Origin: Candidatus Cryosericum hinesii | GTDB lineage: Bacteria; Caldisericota; Caldisericia; Cryosericales; Cryosericaceae | Length of the DNA: 64,000 bases | Assembly (NCBI RefSeq): GCF_003570985.1 | Contig: NZ_QXIW01000027.1 | Coordinates: 89,158 to 153,157, forward strand | Direction: 5' to 3' | Shown here: positions 36,507 to 44,432 of the stretch, one piece after another | Layout: each line of letters starts with the position of its first letter | How positions within the stretch are numbered: the stretch's first letter is position 1 | Notes under the pieces: model-generated | Seen by the model: only the letters and a program-made list of their open reading frames with translations | What the model was told of the DNA's origin: nothing | Databases searched by the model: none | Translations under genes and position numbers: made by a program

Positions 36507-36551
36507 TCAGTTGTTCGTTTGTCTTACCAGTATCTTGATATGAAGAGAAAC

Positions 36552-36590
36552 AACAAACACCCCGGCGGGTTCATGCTGGGGTGTTTGTTT
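36552..36590 (+). terminator. Rho-independent terminator of the PLP-enzyme gene
   Basis: A 12-bp stem AACAAACACCCC/GGGGTGTTTGTT ending in a T-rich run, 46 bases after the stop codon. Confidence 0.85.
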
Positions 36591-36924
36591 ATGTCCTCCA
36601 CAAAATCGACTTTTCTCCACAGCCGCTGTTAATTATGTGGAAAACTGGTGGAGTCATGTACGATCGTATGGTGAACAACCTGTCGGAACCTGTGGAAAAA
36701 CCCCGGCAAGGCCGGGTTTCAGAGCGCCGTTCTGAAGTCCACATCCGAGGCTCATTCCAGTGAAATATGCTCATGGTGAGGCTGAATGAATCGAAAACGT
36801 GTAATGATACGGCATATTGTTTGAAATCGTCTGTCAGGGCCACTTTTCGTGATGCGATGCTCAGAACCCGCTTTTGAAGCCACTTTACAGGTCTTCGATA
36901 CAGGACAGACGGAAAAAGGAGAAT
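36591..36924. other. Gene-free stretch with DnaA-box-like sites
   Basis: No credible gene is seen; the only long frame here has no ribosome binding site or family likeness. The first 110 bases hold several TCCACA-type words, including TGTGGAAAA twice (near 36638 and 36689), one base from DnaA boxes. A CCCGGC/GCCGGG hairpin lies near 36700. Confidence 0.35.
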
Positions 36925-36946
36925 CGCCCACCTTTTGCAGTGGGCG
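36925..36946 (-). terminator. Terminator of the homoserine kinase gene
   Basis: Stem CGCCCAC/GTGGGCG with an 8-base loop, followed on the minus strand by ATTCTCCTTTTTCC, 27 bases beyond the thrB stop. Confidence 0.65.
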
Positions 36947-36972
36947 GTCATCAATTCTGAGAGGGAAAGGGA

Positions 36973-37902
36973 CTATGCTTTCACGTCTTCGCTGGTTTGC
37001 AGGATGACTCCCTGGGCTGAAATGTCGAGGATGAACGTTTCAGCCCCTGCATCCAGCTCGATCATCGCCTTCTGCATGGCCTTGGCAACCTTCTCCGCTT
37101 TGGCGGGTTCGGCGAGAGCGGCAATGCTGGGCCCGGCTCCCGACAGGAAACTGCCATAGGCCCCGGCTCGGTCGGCGGCATGCGACACTTCGCGGAATCC
37201 GGTGACAAGCTTCTCACGGTAATGCTCGTGGAGACGGTCATGAAGCGCAAACGACAGCAGGTCATAATTGCCGCTGAAGATGCAGGCAGACAGCATTGAG
37301 GCACGACCGATGTTGAAGACGGCGTCCTTGCGCGCATACATGTCAGGAAGACACGCTCGGGCCTTCTTTGTCGACAGGAAGCTGGATGGGACCGTGACGA
37401 CAACCTTGAGGTTCTGAGGAACGACCTTCATGTAGGCCACCTCGCTCTTGTCGCTCGAAGCGATGGTGAACCCACCGACCAGTGATGCAGTGACGTTGTC
37501 GGGGTGTCCCTCAATGGCGATAGCGTACTTGAGGATTTTTCCGGTATCGAACTGCGTGTTCATCAGGACCTCGAAGCATGACAGGAGACCCACGATAGCA
37601 CTGGCACTGGATCCAAGACCGCGCGTCAGAGGAATGCCGGTATGAACGTTGATGCTCAGCGGCGGCAGATGCACTGATTCGGCACGCTCGAAGTAGTCCA
37701 TGACCTCACTGACGAACTTGAAACCCTTTTCGTTGAGAACATCGGCGCCCATGCCTTCGAAGTGGACGCTCCACTTCTCTTCCGCAGGGAGGATCTCGAC
37801 AGTATACGTACTGCGCATGTCAAGAGCTAGCCCAAAAGCGTCAAACCCTGGTCCAAGGTTGGCAGTGCTTGCAGGAACGCTGACCGTTACTCTATTGATC
37901 AT
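36973..37902 (-). CDS. thrB: Homoserine kinase
   Basis: The 309-residue GHMP kinase has the ThrB N-terminus VSVPASTANLGPGFDAFG, the ATP loop PLTRGLGSSASA, the HPDNV motif and the C-terminal GAYGSFLSGAGPSIAAL. It phosphorylates homoserine for threonine synthesis. No hom or canonical thrC is adjacent, although a fold-II PLP enzyme of unclear identity lies across a shared terminator region. Confidence 0.95.
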   Translation of the reverse strand: MINRVTVSVPASTANLGPGFDAFGLALDMRSTYTVEILPAEEKWSVHFEGMGADVLNEKGFKFVSEVMDYFERAESVHLPPLSINVHTGIPLTRGLGSSASAIVGLLSCFEVLMNTQFDTGKILKYAIAIEGHPDNVTASLVGGFTIASSDKSEVAYMKVVPQNLKVVVTVPSSFLSTKKARACLPDMYARKDAVFNIGRASMLSACIFSGNYDLLSFALHDRLHEHYREKLVTGFREVSHAADRAGAYGSFLSGAGPSIAALAEPAKAEKVAKAMQKAMIELDAGAETFILDISAQGVILQTSEDVKA

Positions 37903-37978
37903 GTTTGCTTCCCCCGGCGCAGCTGCAATTCCTCGATGCAGGTGTTGGCAGCGCGCGAACTATCGCAAAGCGAATTAC

Positions 37979-38065
37979 TTGACATATCTTACCATGTCCA
38001 ATGCAATTGCAAGTTCCACTGTGAATGATCGAACCAAAACTTGACCAGTATACTCCAGAAGATAA
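37979..38065 (+). promoter_or_regulatory. Two distal promoters reading toward the decarboxylase gene
   Basis: The first has a perfect -35 TTGACA (37979-37984), a 17-base spacer and TGCAAT. The second has -35 TTGACC (near 38041), a 16-base spacer and TAAACT. Either would transcribe the leader peptide and the folded region ahead of the decarboxylase gene. The first faces the thrB start from behind, so it cannot serve thrB. Confidence 0.4.
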
Positions 38066-38089
38066 ACTGAGGAGGAGGTACACGACACT

Positions 38090-38125
38090 ATGAGGTGGAG
38101 GCCTCGACGAGCGCCCATTGCGTAG
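38090..38125 (+). CDS. Putative arginine-rich leader peptide (11 aa)
   Basis: A tiny frame with a strong GGAGGAGG eleven bases upstream encodes MRWRPRRAPIA: four arginines in eleven residues. It precedes a gene for a basic-amino-acid decarboxylase, so ribosome progress over the arginine codons could sense arginine supply. The fold region just after it supports attenuation. Chance cannot be excluded for so short a frame. Confidence 0.35.
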   Translation: MRWRPRRAPIA

Positions 38126-38126
38126 T

Positions 38127-38183
38127 CCTGGAACCCGGACAGACGTTCTGAACCAGGTGGCACCGGGCACCAGGATTCATCCT
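38127..38183 (+). promoter_or_regulatory. Folded leader with alternative pairings and a T-box-like sequence
   Basis: CCTGG (38128) can pair with CCAGG at 38153 or with a second CCAGG near 38170. CAGA/TCTG forms an inner hairpin and CCCGG pairs with CCGGG, so mutually exclusive folds are possible. AGGTGGCACCGGG (38155-38167) resembles the T-box core AGGGTGGNACCGCG, with one base missing and one changed. A full T-box stem I was not recognised. Confidence 0.3.
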
Positions 38184-38189
38184 CGCGCG

Positions 38190-38217
38190 TTGACAGCAGG
38201 GGTCCGGCCGGTACACT
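38190..38217 (+). promoter_or_regulatory. Proximal, leaderless promoter of the decarboxylase gene
   Basis: Perfect -35 TTGACA (38190-38195), 16-base spacer, -10 TACACT (38212-38217). The ATG at 38225 lies exactly where transcription should begin, and no ribosome binding site is visible. Confidence 0.65.
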
Positions 38218-38224
38218 CTTTTCC

Positions 38225-39685
38225 ATGAGAGATCAGAGTCGTACCCCATTTTTTGATGCTGTTCAGTCGTATATCGGCAAGCACCGCGCCGGTCTCCACA
38301 TGCCGGGGCACATGTCAGGTCAGGGCATTCATCCCCGCCTCAAGGAGTTCTGGGGCGAGAATGTGTTCCTTTCCGACTTGACGGAGGTCGAAGGACTCGA
38401 CTACCTCCATCGCCCCATCGGCGTCGTCAAGGAAGCACAGGAGCTAGCCGCTGAAGCCTATGGCGCTATCGAATCATTCTTCCTCGTCAACGGTTCGACG
38501 GTCGGGAACCAGGCAATGATCCTCTCGACCTGCGATCCCAACGACCGCGTCATCGTACAGCGCAACTCGCACCGCTCGATGTACGGAGCGCTCATCCTCA
38601 ACGAACTGCGCCCCATCTACCTTGAGGCCGAAGAAGACCGCCTGCTGCAGTTCCAGACGTTCCCATCCAAGAAAACGTTCGCACGCGTGCTCCGCGATCA
38701 TCCTGAAGCCAAGACCGTCTTCGTGACCAATCCCAACTACTTTGGCATCAGTTCGGACATCGACTACTACGTTCAGAAAGCGCACGCCACAGGACGTCGT
38801 ATCCTGGTCGACGAAGCCCATGGGTCGCACTTCCATTTTCACCCGGATCTTCCCAAGAGTGCTGTCGATGCGGGCGCCGACATGGTTGTCCAGAGCACGC
38901 ACAAGACGCTCTCCGGCCTTACTCAAACGTCCATGCTGCATCTGGGCTCACGGCGCGTGGACAAGGAACTGGTACGAGCCACGCTCACGATGCTGGAGAG
39001 CTCGTCGCCCTCGTACATCCTCATGACGGCGCTCGACGTCGCCCGCATGCAGATGGCGACGAACGGTCACGACCTTCTTCAGCGAGCCATCGACCTCGCA
39101 GAGGATGCTCGCCGGCGTATCAACAACATCGAGGGGCTCTTTGCCCCAGGCAGGGAACGCGCTCACACCGAGGCCGTCTATGATGTCGACCTCACGAAGC
39201 TGACTGTTCATGTGTCGAGGCTGGGGCTGACTGGATTCCAGGTCGAGGAGATCCTCAACAGAGACTACAACGTCGAAATCGAGTTGTCTGACCTTGAGAA
39301 CATCCTGGCATTCATCACGATCGGGACACCCAGGGAAGCGGTCGAAATCCTCATCAAAGCACTCGAGGATATCTCACGCAAACGCCACGGAAAGACCTCG
39401 ACCATCGCTCCGCCGCCGCCCATCCCCAATATTCCCGAGATGGTCCTCTTCCCGTTCGAAGCATACTATGCCAAGAGGGAGCGCGTCCGCATGGAAGATT
39501 CCGTCGGGCGCATCATCGCGGAGCTCGTGACTCCCTATCCACCCGGCATCCCGATCACGGTCCCCGGGGAAGTCATGACACACGAGTGCGTGGACTACAT
39601 GGTGTTCATGCGCGACCACGGCGCCGATCTGCAAGGGATCATCGACAAGACGGCCAGGTACGTGCAGGTCGTCAAGGAACGCTGA
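38225..39685 (+). CDS. Orn/Lys/Arg decarboxylase family protein
   Basis: The 486-residue PLP enzyme of fold type I has the short SpeA/YaaO-type layout: PGHMSGQG near the N-terminus, NGSTVGNQAMIL, HRSMYGALIL, and the lysine in STHKTLSGLTQTSML. The C-terminal domain has PYPPGIPITVPGE. Such enzymes decarboxylate arginine, lysine or ornithine toward polyamines. Size resembles Bacillus SpeA (arginine), and the upstream Arg-rich leader points the same way, but specificity is inferred. Confidence 0.9.
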   Translation: MRDQSRTPFFDAVQSYIGKHRAGLHMPGHMSGQGIHPRLKEFWGENVFLSDLTEVEGLDYLHRPIGVVKEAQELAAEAYGAIESFFLVNGSTVGNQAMILSTCDPNDRVIVQRNSHRSMYGALILNELRPIYLEAEEDRLLQFQTFPSKKTFARVLRDHPEAKTVFVTNPNYFGISSDIDYYVQKAHATGRRILVDEAHGSHFHFHPDLPKSAVDAGADMVVQSTHKTLSGLTQTSMLHLGSRRVDKELVRATLTMLESSSPSYILMTALDVARMQMATNGHDLLQRAIDLAEDARRRINNIEGLFAPGRERAHTEAVYDVDLTKLTVHVSRLGLTGFQVEEILNRDYNVEIELSDLENILAFITIGTPREAVEILIKALEDISRKRHGKTSTIAPPPPIPNIPEMVLFPFEAYYAKRERVRMEDSVGRIIAELVTPYPPGIPITVPGEVMTHECVDYMVFMRDHGADLQGIIDKTARYVQVVKER

Positions 39686-39718
39686 TCGGTCACTGGACTC
39701 GTTTGTTGCCTCTCATGA

Positions 39719-39747
39719 AAACGCCCTGGCTATACGCCAGGGCGTTT
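39719..39747. terminator. Bidirectional terminator
   Basis: A 12-bp perfect stem AAACGCCCTGGC/GCCAGGGCGTTT with T-rich ends on both strands, between the decarboxylase gene and the convergent IMPDH-like gene. Confidence 0.85.
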
Positions 39748-39770
39748 GACATTCCTGAGGAGAAACAGGG

Positions 39771-40658
39771 TCAGGCAGTGGACGGCGGGCGGATCCGGAT
39801 GAACTCGGCCTTTTCACGCAACTCCGCAATCGAGTGTGCGCCGACATAGCTGAGACTCTCACGCAACTGCGTCGCAACGTGCGCCATGACCTGGGAAGCA
39901 GTGTCCGGCGTCAGGGTATTGAGGACGACAGCTGCGGCCCCGGCCGCAAGAGCCTTGACGGCACTTGCGGCAGAGCGCACACCCATATTGCATATGATCG
40001 GCCTCCCGTAGAGAGAGGCGACATCCTCAACCTCCATGAGAGCGGACAGCTCGGGAACACCGACGCCGGACATCTCCGTCGCCTCTGCAAAGGAACTGAA
40101 CCCGCTGCCAACGGCGACGATGTCCGCGCCAGCATCGATGACGTCTTTGGCTCCGGCACGTGTCTGAACGTTGCCGACCATTAGCGGCAGCCAGTCATAC
40201 TCTGCTTTCACCGCCTGGATCTGGCGAAGAATCGCAAGGCGATCAGCATGCGACACATCCACGACAATGATGTCCGTCCAGACTTCCGCGAGCGAACCTA
40301 TCCATTCCAGCACGCTGTCCCGTTCGAGATCGACAAGAGCGCCAACCACTGGCCGGCCCTTGAGGTCGCAGGCCGCCTCGCCATCCTTGCACATGAGCTC
40401 CTTGACCTTGCGCACCTCATGCGCCTGGTCCTCGACGCTTCCGAACAGGGGGATGATGCCAATGCCGCCCGCGCGTGCGACGGTCGAAGCCAGACGATAA
40501 TCAGCCGCAGGCTGACGCGGCGATGTAACGAAGGGGGAGCGCAGCACGACATTGGTCGAGAGCCTCGATTCGAGGTTGACATCAGTTGCAGCGACCTCAC
40601 TTCGGCGAGGAAGAAGCATGACATCGTCAAAGAACAGCCCTTCCCGAAGTCCCGGCAT
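39771..40658 (-). CDS. IMP dehydrogenase-like protein lacking the catalytic cysteine
   Basis: The 295-residue TIM-barrel protein starts with LREGLFFDDVMLLP and keeps SPFVTS, the barrel strands VVDVSHAD and VGNVQT, and GVGVPE after the flexible loop. The loop that in IMPDH reads GPGSICTT is here GSGFSSFAEATE, with no cysteine, and no CBS module is inserted. It is thus unlikely to oxidise IMP by the known mechanism. It follows the DUF4388 gene by nine bases with an RBS AAGGGTGGG. Confidence 0.8.
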   Translation of the reverse strand: MPGLREGLFFDDVMLLPRRSEVAATDVNLESRLSTNVVLRSPFVTSPRQPAADYRLASTVARAGGIGIIPLFGSVEDQAHEVRKVKELMCKDGEAACDLKGRPVVGALVDLERDSVLEWIGSLAEVWTDIIVVDVSHADRLAILRQIQAVKAEYDWLPLMVGNVQTRAGAKDVIDAGADIVAVGSGFSSFAEATEMSGVGVPELSALMEVEDVASLYGRPIICNMGVRSAASAVKALAAGAAAVVLNTLTPDTASQVMAHVATQLRESLSYVGAHSIAELREKAEFIRIRPPSTA

Positions 40659-40667
40659 CCCACCCTT

Positions 40668-41288
40668 CTACTTCCGACTCCAGAGGCCGAAGAACCCACG
40701 ACGCTGCAACTGCTCCCGTTCCGCATCCTGACTGATGGCTGGAACATCCACCTCGGCGGCGAGCCCCGCCTCAATGAATCCGTAGAGCGCCTTCGAAACG
40801 GCGACGCTGCCCTTGCCGGTTTTCCTGGCGATCTCACGCAGTGATGCCTTGCCATCCAGGCTTGCCATCACCTGCCACTGCTCCCTGGTAAGAGTCAAGT
40901 CTTTTGTAGCACCGTCCGCCCGCAGGGCATACACAGCATCCAGAGAACCGAGTCGCTGGCGCATTGAATTCCACTCGTCGAGAGCGGCCGTCACCTGAAG
41001 GATAATGTCCGCAACCGGCACGGACTGATCCCTGTTTTTCACTGTCTCGCCGCTTGCGAAGGAGAAATTCCCTTCCCGGAGACTGAACAGGTCGACAAGG
41101 GAGCTGTATGCCGTACCAATACCAACCTCGACATGGACTATTCGCGAATCCTCGATGTAGAACGTCGCCTGGACGCGCCCGCCGAAGATCGACGTCCCCT
41201 CGAGGTTGAGGCGGCCAGTCCCCTTGCCCTGCACAATCGTCTGGAGGACTTCGTCCACCTGGCAGTTGCCGAACTTCCCCTCAAGCAT
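40668..41288 (-). CDS. DUF4388/PATAN-type protein
   Basis: The 206-residue protein opens with the DUF4388 pattern (LEGKFGNCQVDEVLQTIVQGKGTGRLNLEG-like layout, then SRIVHVEVGIGTAY and LREGNFSFASGE) and ends with a winged-helix-like segment (ASLREIARKTGKGSVAVSKAL). Such domains often accompany receiver domains and GTPase regulators. ATG 41288 follows GGGGGTCAAGG; upstream ATGs fall at the promoter. It leads an operon with the IMPDH-like gene. Confidence 0.78.
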   Translation of the reverse strand: MLEGKFGNCQVDEVLQTIVQGKGTGRLNLEGTSIFGGRVQATFYIEDSRIVHVEVGIGTAYSSLVDLFSLREGNFSFASGETVKNRDQSVPVADIILQVTAALDEWNSMRQRLGSLDAVYALRADGATKDLTLTREQWQVMASLDGKASLREIARKTGKGSVAVSKALYGFIEAGLAAEVDVPAISQDAEREQLQRRGFFGLWSRK

Positions 41289-41325
41289 CCTTGACCCCCA
41301 GTTCCACAGCGTATGACGCATGTCC

Positions 41326-41354
41326 ATTGTACTGTGGTGCTCGGCATTTTACAA
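41326..41354 (-). promoter_or_regulatory. Promoter of the DUF4388/IMPDH-like operon
   Basis: Minus-strand -35 TTGTAA (41349-41354), 17-base spacer, -10 TACAAT (41326-41331). Confidence 0.6.
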
Positions 41355-41362
41355 CGTTCGCG

Positions 41363-41390
41363 TTGCATCCTCGGAGGCCTCCGATATACT
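41363..41390 (+). promoter_or_regulatory. Promoter with a perfect palindrome as spacer
   Basis: -35 TTGCAT (41363-41368), 16-base spacer, -10 TATACT (41385-41390). The last 14 spacer bases, TCGGAGGCCTCCGA (41371-41384), are a perfect palindrome, a likely operator. The GTG at 41397 lies at the expected transcription start. Confidence 0.6.
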
Positions 41391-41396
41391 GGAAGG

Positions 41397-41870
41397 GTGC
41401 TCACACTCGTGCGAAATATCCTGCGTATTTTTCTCATCACCATCATCCCGGGCGTCGAAGTTCGTGGCGCGCTGCCGTATGCCATCGGTGTGCTCAAGAT
41501 GTCCGTGTGGGAGGCGCTGCTAGTCGCAACGCTCGCCAACCTGTGTATCGCGCCACTGTTCTATCTCCTGGAGAAACCGCTTCTTGCGGTCGCATCCCGG
41601 TGGACATGGTTCCGGCGATACCGCGGTCGCCTGGCGGCCCGCAGTGGAAGCATATTGGCAAAGTACGGACTTTTCGTCGGGCTCGCGGTGTTTGTCGCCA
41701 TCCCTTTGCCGGGGACTGGTGCCTACACGGGCTGTCTCATTGCCGAGATCGTGCGCATGAAGAAGCCCTTGGCCATTGCTTGTATCTCGTTGGGCGTCCT
41801 GGGAGCGTGCGCAATTGTTTTTCTCGCATCGGTTGGCGTCATCAAGGGCGTCCTGGCAAAGTGGCTCTGA
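41397..41870 (+). CDS. Small multidrug export family membrane protein (COG2426)
   Basis: A 157-residue protein of four to five membrane segments with the family pattern IIPGVEVRGALPYAIG near the N-terminus, RLAARSGSILAKYG and AIPLPGTGAYTGCL. Despite the family name, transport activity is not established. The open frame reaches back to 41313, but the promoter lies inside that part, so GTG 41397 or GTG 41409 is the likely start. Confidence 0.82.
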   Translation: MLTLVRNILRIFLITIIPGVEVRGALPYAIGVLKMSVWEALLVATLANLCIAPLFYLLEKPLLAVASRWTWFRRYRGRLAARSGSILAKYGLFVGLAVFVAIPLPGTGAYTGCLIAEIVRMKKPLAIACISLGVLGACAIVFLASVGVIKGVLAKWL

Positions 41871-41879
41871 ACATCAAAT

Positions 41880-41895
41880 TGTTCCACGTGGAACA
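41880..41895. promoter_or_regulatory. parS: parS centromere site
   Basis: TGTTCCACGTGGAACA is a perfect 16-base palindrome matching the chromosomal ParB-binding consensus. It lies between the COG2426 gene and rsmG, 1.5 kb ahead of parB, where parS sites are commonly found. It is the only exact copy I saw in the window. Confidence 0.93.
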
Positions 41896-41911
41896 GTAAC
41901 CGGAGGACCCC

Positions 41912-42661
41912 ATGGATATTGCTGGCAAGCTTGATCCGACGCAACTTCTTCCTGTCGTACGGAAGTCAATGAATGACTTCGCTGCCGCACTGCCTGTCGG
42001 GGAGAGGCCAGTGATATGCACCGACACGTTCTGCGCTGGGCTGGTATCGTTTCTGACCTTGCTTGCCCAGACCAACGAAGTTATGAACTTGACGTCTGAC
42101 GCCGATCCCGGACACCTGCTGGCGACACACATTCGTGACTCGCTTGCGCCTTTGCTTGTGGGTCTCGAGGCCCCACACTCGCTCCTTGACATCGGAACGG
42201 GGGGAGGCTTCCCCGCCGTTCCTCTTGCACTCGCCTGGCCGACCACGACGGTCACGATGTCCGAATCGATCGGCAAGAAGGCACATTTCCTGAAGAGCCT
42301 GGTGGGCGGCGTGCCCCTTCCCGGAACATGTGTTGTCCACGGACGTGTCGAAGACCACGCGAGCGCTCTGCCTGAACGAGCGTTCGACATGATCACTGCC
42401 AGAAGTGTCGCCCATATCGCGACTGTCCTCCAGTACGCTCTCCCTCTCCTTGCAAGCAACGGCAGACTAGTGCTGTGGAAAGGAGAAAAGGACCTCGCCG
42501 AACTCCAGGACCCACCATTCGTAGCTACGCTGCATCGCGTCCACTGTACGGCCACGGTTCTCGACTATACCCTGCCGGGTGTTGAACGCAATTCCAAGCT
42601 TGTCATACTGCAGGTGACCCCGACCCTCAGCGGCCGGTCGTCCAGGAGGAACGGCTCGTGA
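41912..42661 (+). CDS. rsmG: 16S rRNA (guanine527-N7)-methyltransferase RsmG
   Basis: The 249-residue protein has the GidB/RsmG SAM-binding motif LLDIGTGGGFPAVPLALAWP and the preceding NLTSDADPGHLLATHIRDSL. It methylates G527 of 16S rRNA. It precedes parA with an overlap of four bases, the classical gidB-parA-parB order near bacterial origins. RBS GGAGG. Confidence 0.93.
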   Translation: MDIAGKLDPTQLLPVVRKSMNDFAAALPVGERPVICTDTFCAGLVSFLTLLAQTNEVMNLTSDADPGHLLATHIRDSLAPLLVGLEAPHSLLDIGTGGGFPAVPLALAWPTTTVTMSESIGKKAHFLKSLVGGVPLPGTCVVHGRVEDHASALPERAFDMITARSVAHIATVLQYALPLLASNGRLVLWKGEKDLAELQDPPFVATLHRVHCTATVLDYTLPGVERNSKLVILQVTPTLSGRSSRRNGS

Positions 42662-43422
42662 GAATCATCGCCATTGCCAACCAGAAGGGCGGTGTGGGCA
42701 AGACGACCACCGCACTGTCGCTCGCCGCATCACTCGCCGAGCTCAACCACCACGTCCTGCTCGTCGACTTCGACCCACAGGCTAATGCAACCACAGGCCT
42801 CGGCATAAACGCAGCGCAGCTCACATCCAACATTTACACGTGCCTGTTGTCCGGGGATCCGATCGAGAAGGTCATCCAGCCCAGCCACGAACGCAACCTC
42901 TCACTGGTCCCCTCGTCGATCAACCTGGCGGGCGCCGAGCTGGAACTGGCCGGCATGGACCGCCGCGAGTACGTTCTTCAGACCCGCTTGGCTTCCCTGG
43001 ACGGGTCTTGGGATTATATCATCATCGACAGCCCTCCGTCGCTGGGCCTTCTGACTCTCAACACGCTGACAGCAGCCCACGAAGTCATCATCCCCATCCA
43101 GAGTGAGTACTACGCACTGGAAGGGCTGACGCACCTGCTACGGACGATCAGCCTGGTCAAGCAGCGCCTGAACCCAAACCTTGCCCTGCTGGGCATCCTG
43201 GTAACTATGTTCGACAAACGAACCATCCTGTCCGCACAGGTCAAGGATGAGCTCGTCAAGCACTTCGGAGAGACCGTCTTCACGGCCGTCATCCCCAGGA
43301 GCATACGCATGAGCGAAGCACCCAGCTATGGCAAGACCATCCTGGAATACGACACGCTTTCCACCGGTGCTGAAGCGTACCGGCAGCTCGCCAAGGAGGT
43401 AGAATCCCGTGAACAACAGTAA
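42658..43422 (+). CDS. parA: Chromosome partition ATPase ParA/Soj
   Basis: The 254-residue protein has the deviant Walker A KGGVGKTTT, Walker A' DFDPQANAT and DSPPSLGLLT of chromosomal ParA proteins. It binds DNA non-specifically in the ATP dimer state and moves ParB-parS complexes. The start is GTG, overlapping the rsmG stop; its end overlaps parB by 14 bases. Confidence 0.96.
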   Translation: MRIIAIANQKGGVGKTTTALSLAASLAELNHHVLLVDFDPQANATTGLGINAAQLTSNIYTCLLSGDPIEKVIQPSHERNLSLVPSSINLAGAELELAGMDRREYVLQTRLASLDGSWDYIIIDSPPSLGLLTLNTLTAAHEVIIPIQSEYYALEGLTHLLRTISLVKQRLNPNLALLGILVTMFDKRTILSAQVKDELVKHFGETVFTAVIPRSIRMSEAPSYGKTILEYDTLSTGAEAYRQLAKEVESREQQ

Positions 43423-44293
43423 GCGTCTTGGGCGAGGGCTTGACGCACTCTTCGCCAACGAACCGGCGCAGTCCGCCTTGTTGAGTGACAGGGGAGTTCG
43501 GATGCTTCGCTCTGACCAGATCGTCGCTTCGCCGCTTCAGCCACGCCGCCGCTTCGATGAAACAGCGCTCGCAACATTAGGTGAGAGCATCCGCAAACAC
43601 GGCATCCTCGAACCCATCATCGTGCGCCCACGAGACGATCGATTCGAGATCGTCGCTGGGGAACGCCGCTTCCAGGCTGCCGTTCAGCTTGGCCTGGAAG
43701 AAGTTCCGGTGACGATCCGCGACCTCGACGATCGTACAGCAATGGAGATCTCTCTCTCAGAGAACCTGGAACGCGAGGACCTGTCACCTATCGAAGTCGC
43801 CGTTTCCTTCAGCGACTACCTCACCAAGTTCGGGACGACCCAGGATGAGCTCGCACAGCGTCTCGGCAAGGACCGAAGCACTGTCGCCAACCTCATCCGC
43901 CTGCTGGACCTTCCGGAAGTCGCACGTACCGCCCTGGACAACAAGACCATCACCGCCGGACATGCCCGCGCACTCCTGCCACTCAAGGACCAGCGGCAGT
44001 TTGGTACGGTGCTGGCAGAGGTGATCCGCAAGCAGCTCTCGGTTCGCCAGACGGAAGCACTTGTCCGCCGCCTGCTGACGAAGAAGCCCCGTGCGGGTGC
44101 TGTGCATGACGAGGCACTGCGCAACATCCAGGAGACCATGCAGAAACTTCTGGCCACGCGCGTCAACATACGGGGACAGGTCAACAAGGGCGTCATCGAG
44201 ATCAGCTACTTCAATCAGGAGGACCTCTTGCGCATCCTCGGGATCCTGAACTCGCAGGAAGACGTCACAGACAAGGCTGGCCCCGCAAACTGA
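43409..44293 (+). CDS. parB: Chromosome partition protein ParB/Spo0J
   Basis: The 294-residue protein has the N-terminal LGRGLDALF box, the CTPase motif region GERRFQAA and ENLEREDLSPIEVA, a helix-turn-helix (TQDELAQRLGKDRSTVANLIRLL) and a C-terminal dimer domain ending ILGILNSQ. It loads at parS and slides as a CTP clamp. The start is a GTG inside parA. Confidence 0.96.
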   Translation: MNNSKRLGRGLDALFANEPAQSALLSDRGVRMLRSDQIVASPLQPRRRFDETALATLGESIRKHGILEPIIVRPRDDRFEIVAGERRFQAAVQLGLEEVPVTIRDLDDRTAMEISLSENLEREDLSPIEVAVSFSDYLTKFGTTQDELAQRLGKDRSTVANLIRLLDLPEVARTALDNKTITAGHARALLPLKDQRQFGTVLAEVIRKQLSVRQTEALVRRLLTKKPRAGAVHDEALRNIQETMQKLLATRVNIRGQVNKGVIEISYFNQEDLLRILGILNSQEDVTDKAGPAN

Positions 44294-44315
44294 CCGCGCG
44301 ACCACTGTCTGTGAC

Positions 44316-44341
44316 AACGCCCCAGCTCACGCTGGGGCGTT
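44316..44341. terminator. Terminator after parB
   Basis: An 11-bp stem AACGCCCCAGC/GCTGGGGCGTT with a TCAC loop, 22 bases past the parB stop and upstream of the convergent radical SAM gene's end. Confidence 0.8.
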
Positions 44342-44432
44342 CCAGTTTCAACAGCGAGAAGGCAGCTCAGGAGTAGAGTCTCTCCTCGGCCGCGCGGTAG
44401 TACTGGACGGCTCCCTTCTGCGCGTCGTCAGT

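Noticed and set aside
36589-36954. 121-codon minus-strand frame in the thrB-side gap
   Set aside because: No ribosome binding site, no family likeness, and it runs through two terminator hairpins and DnaA-like words.
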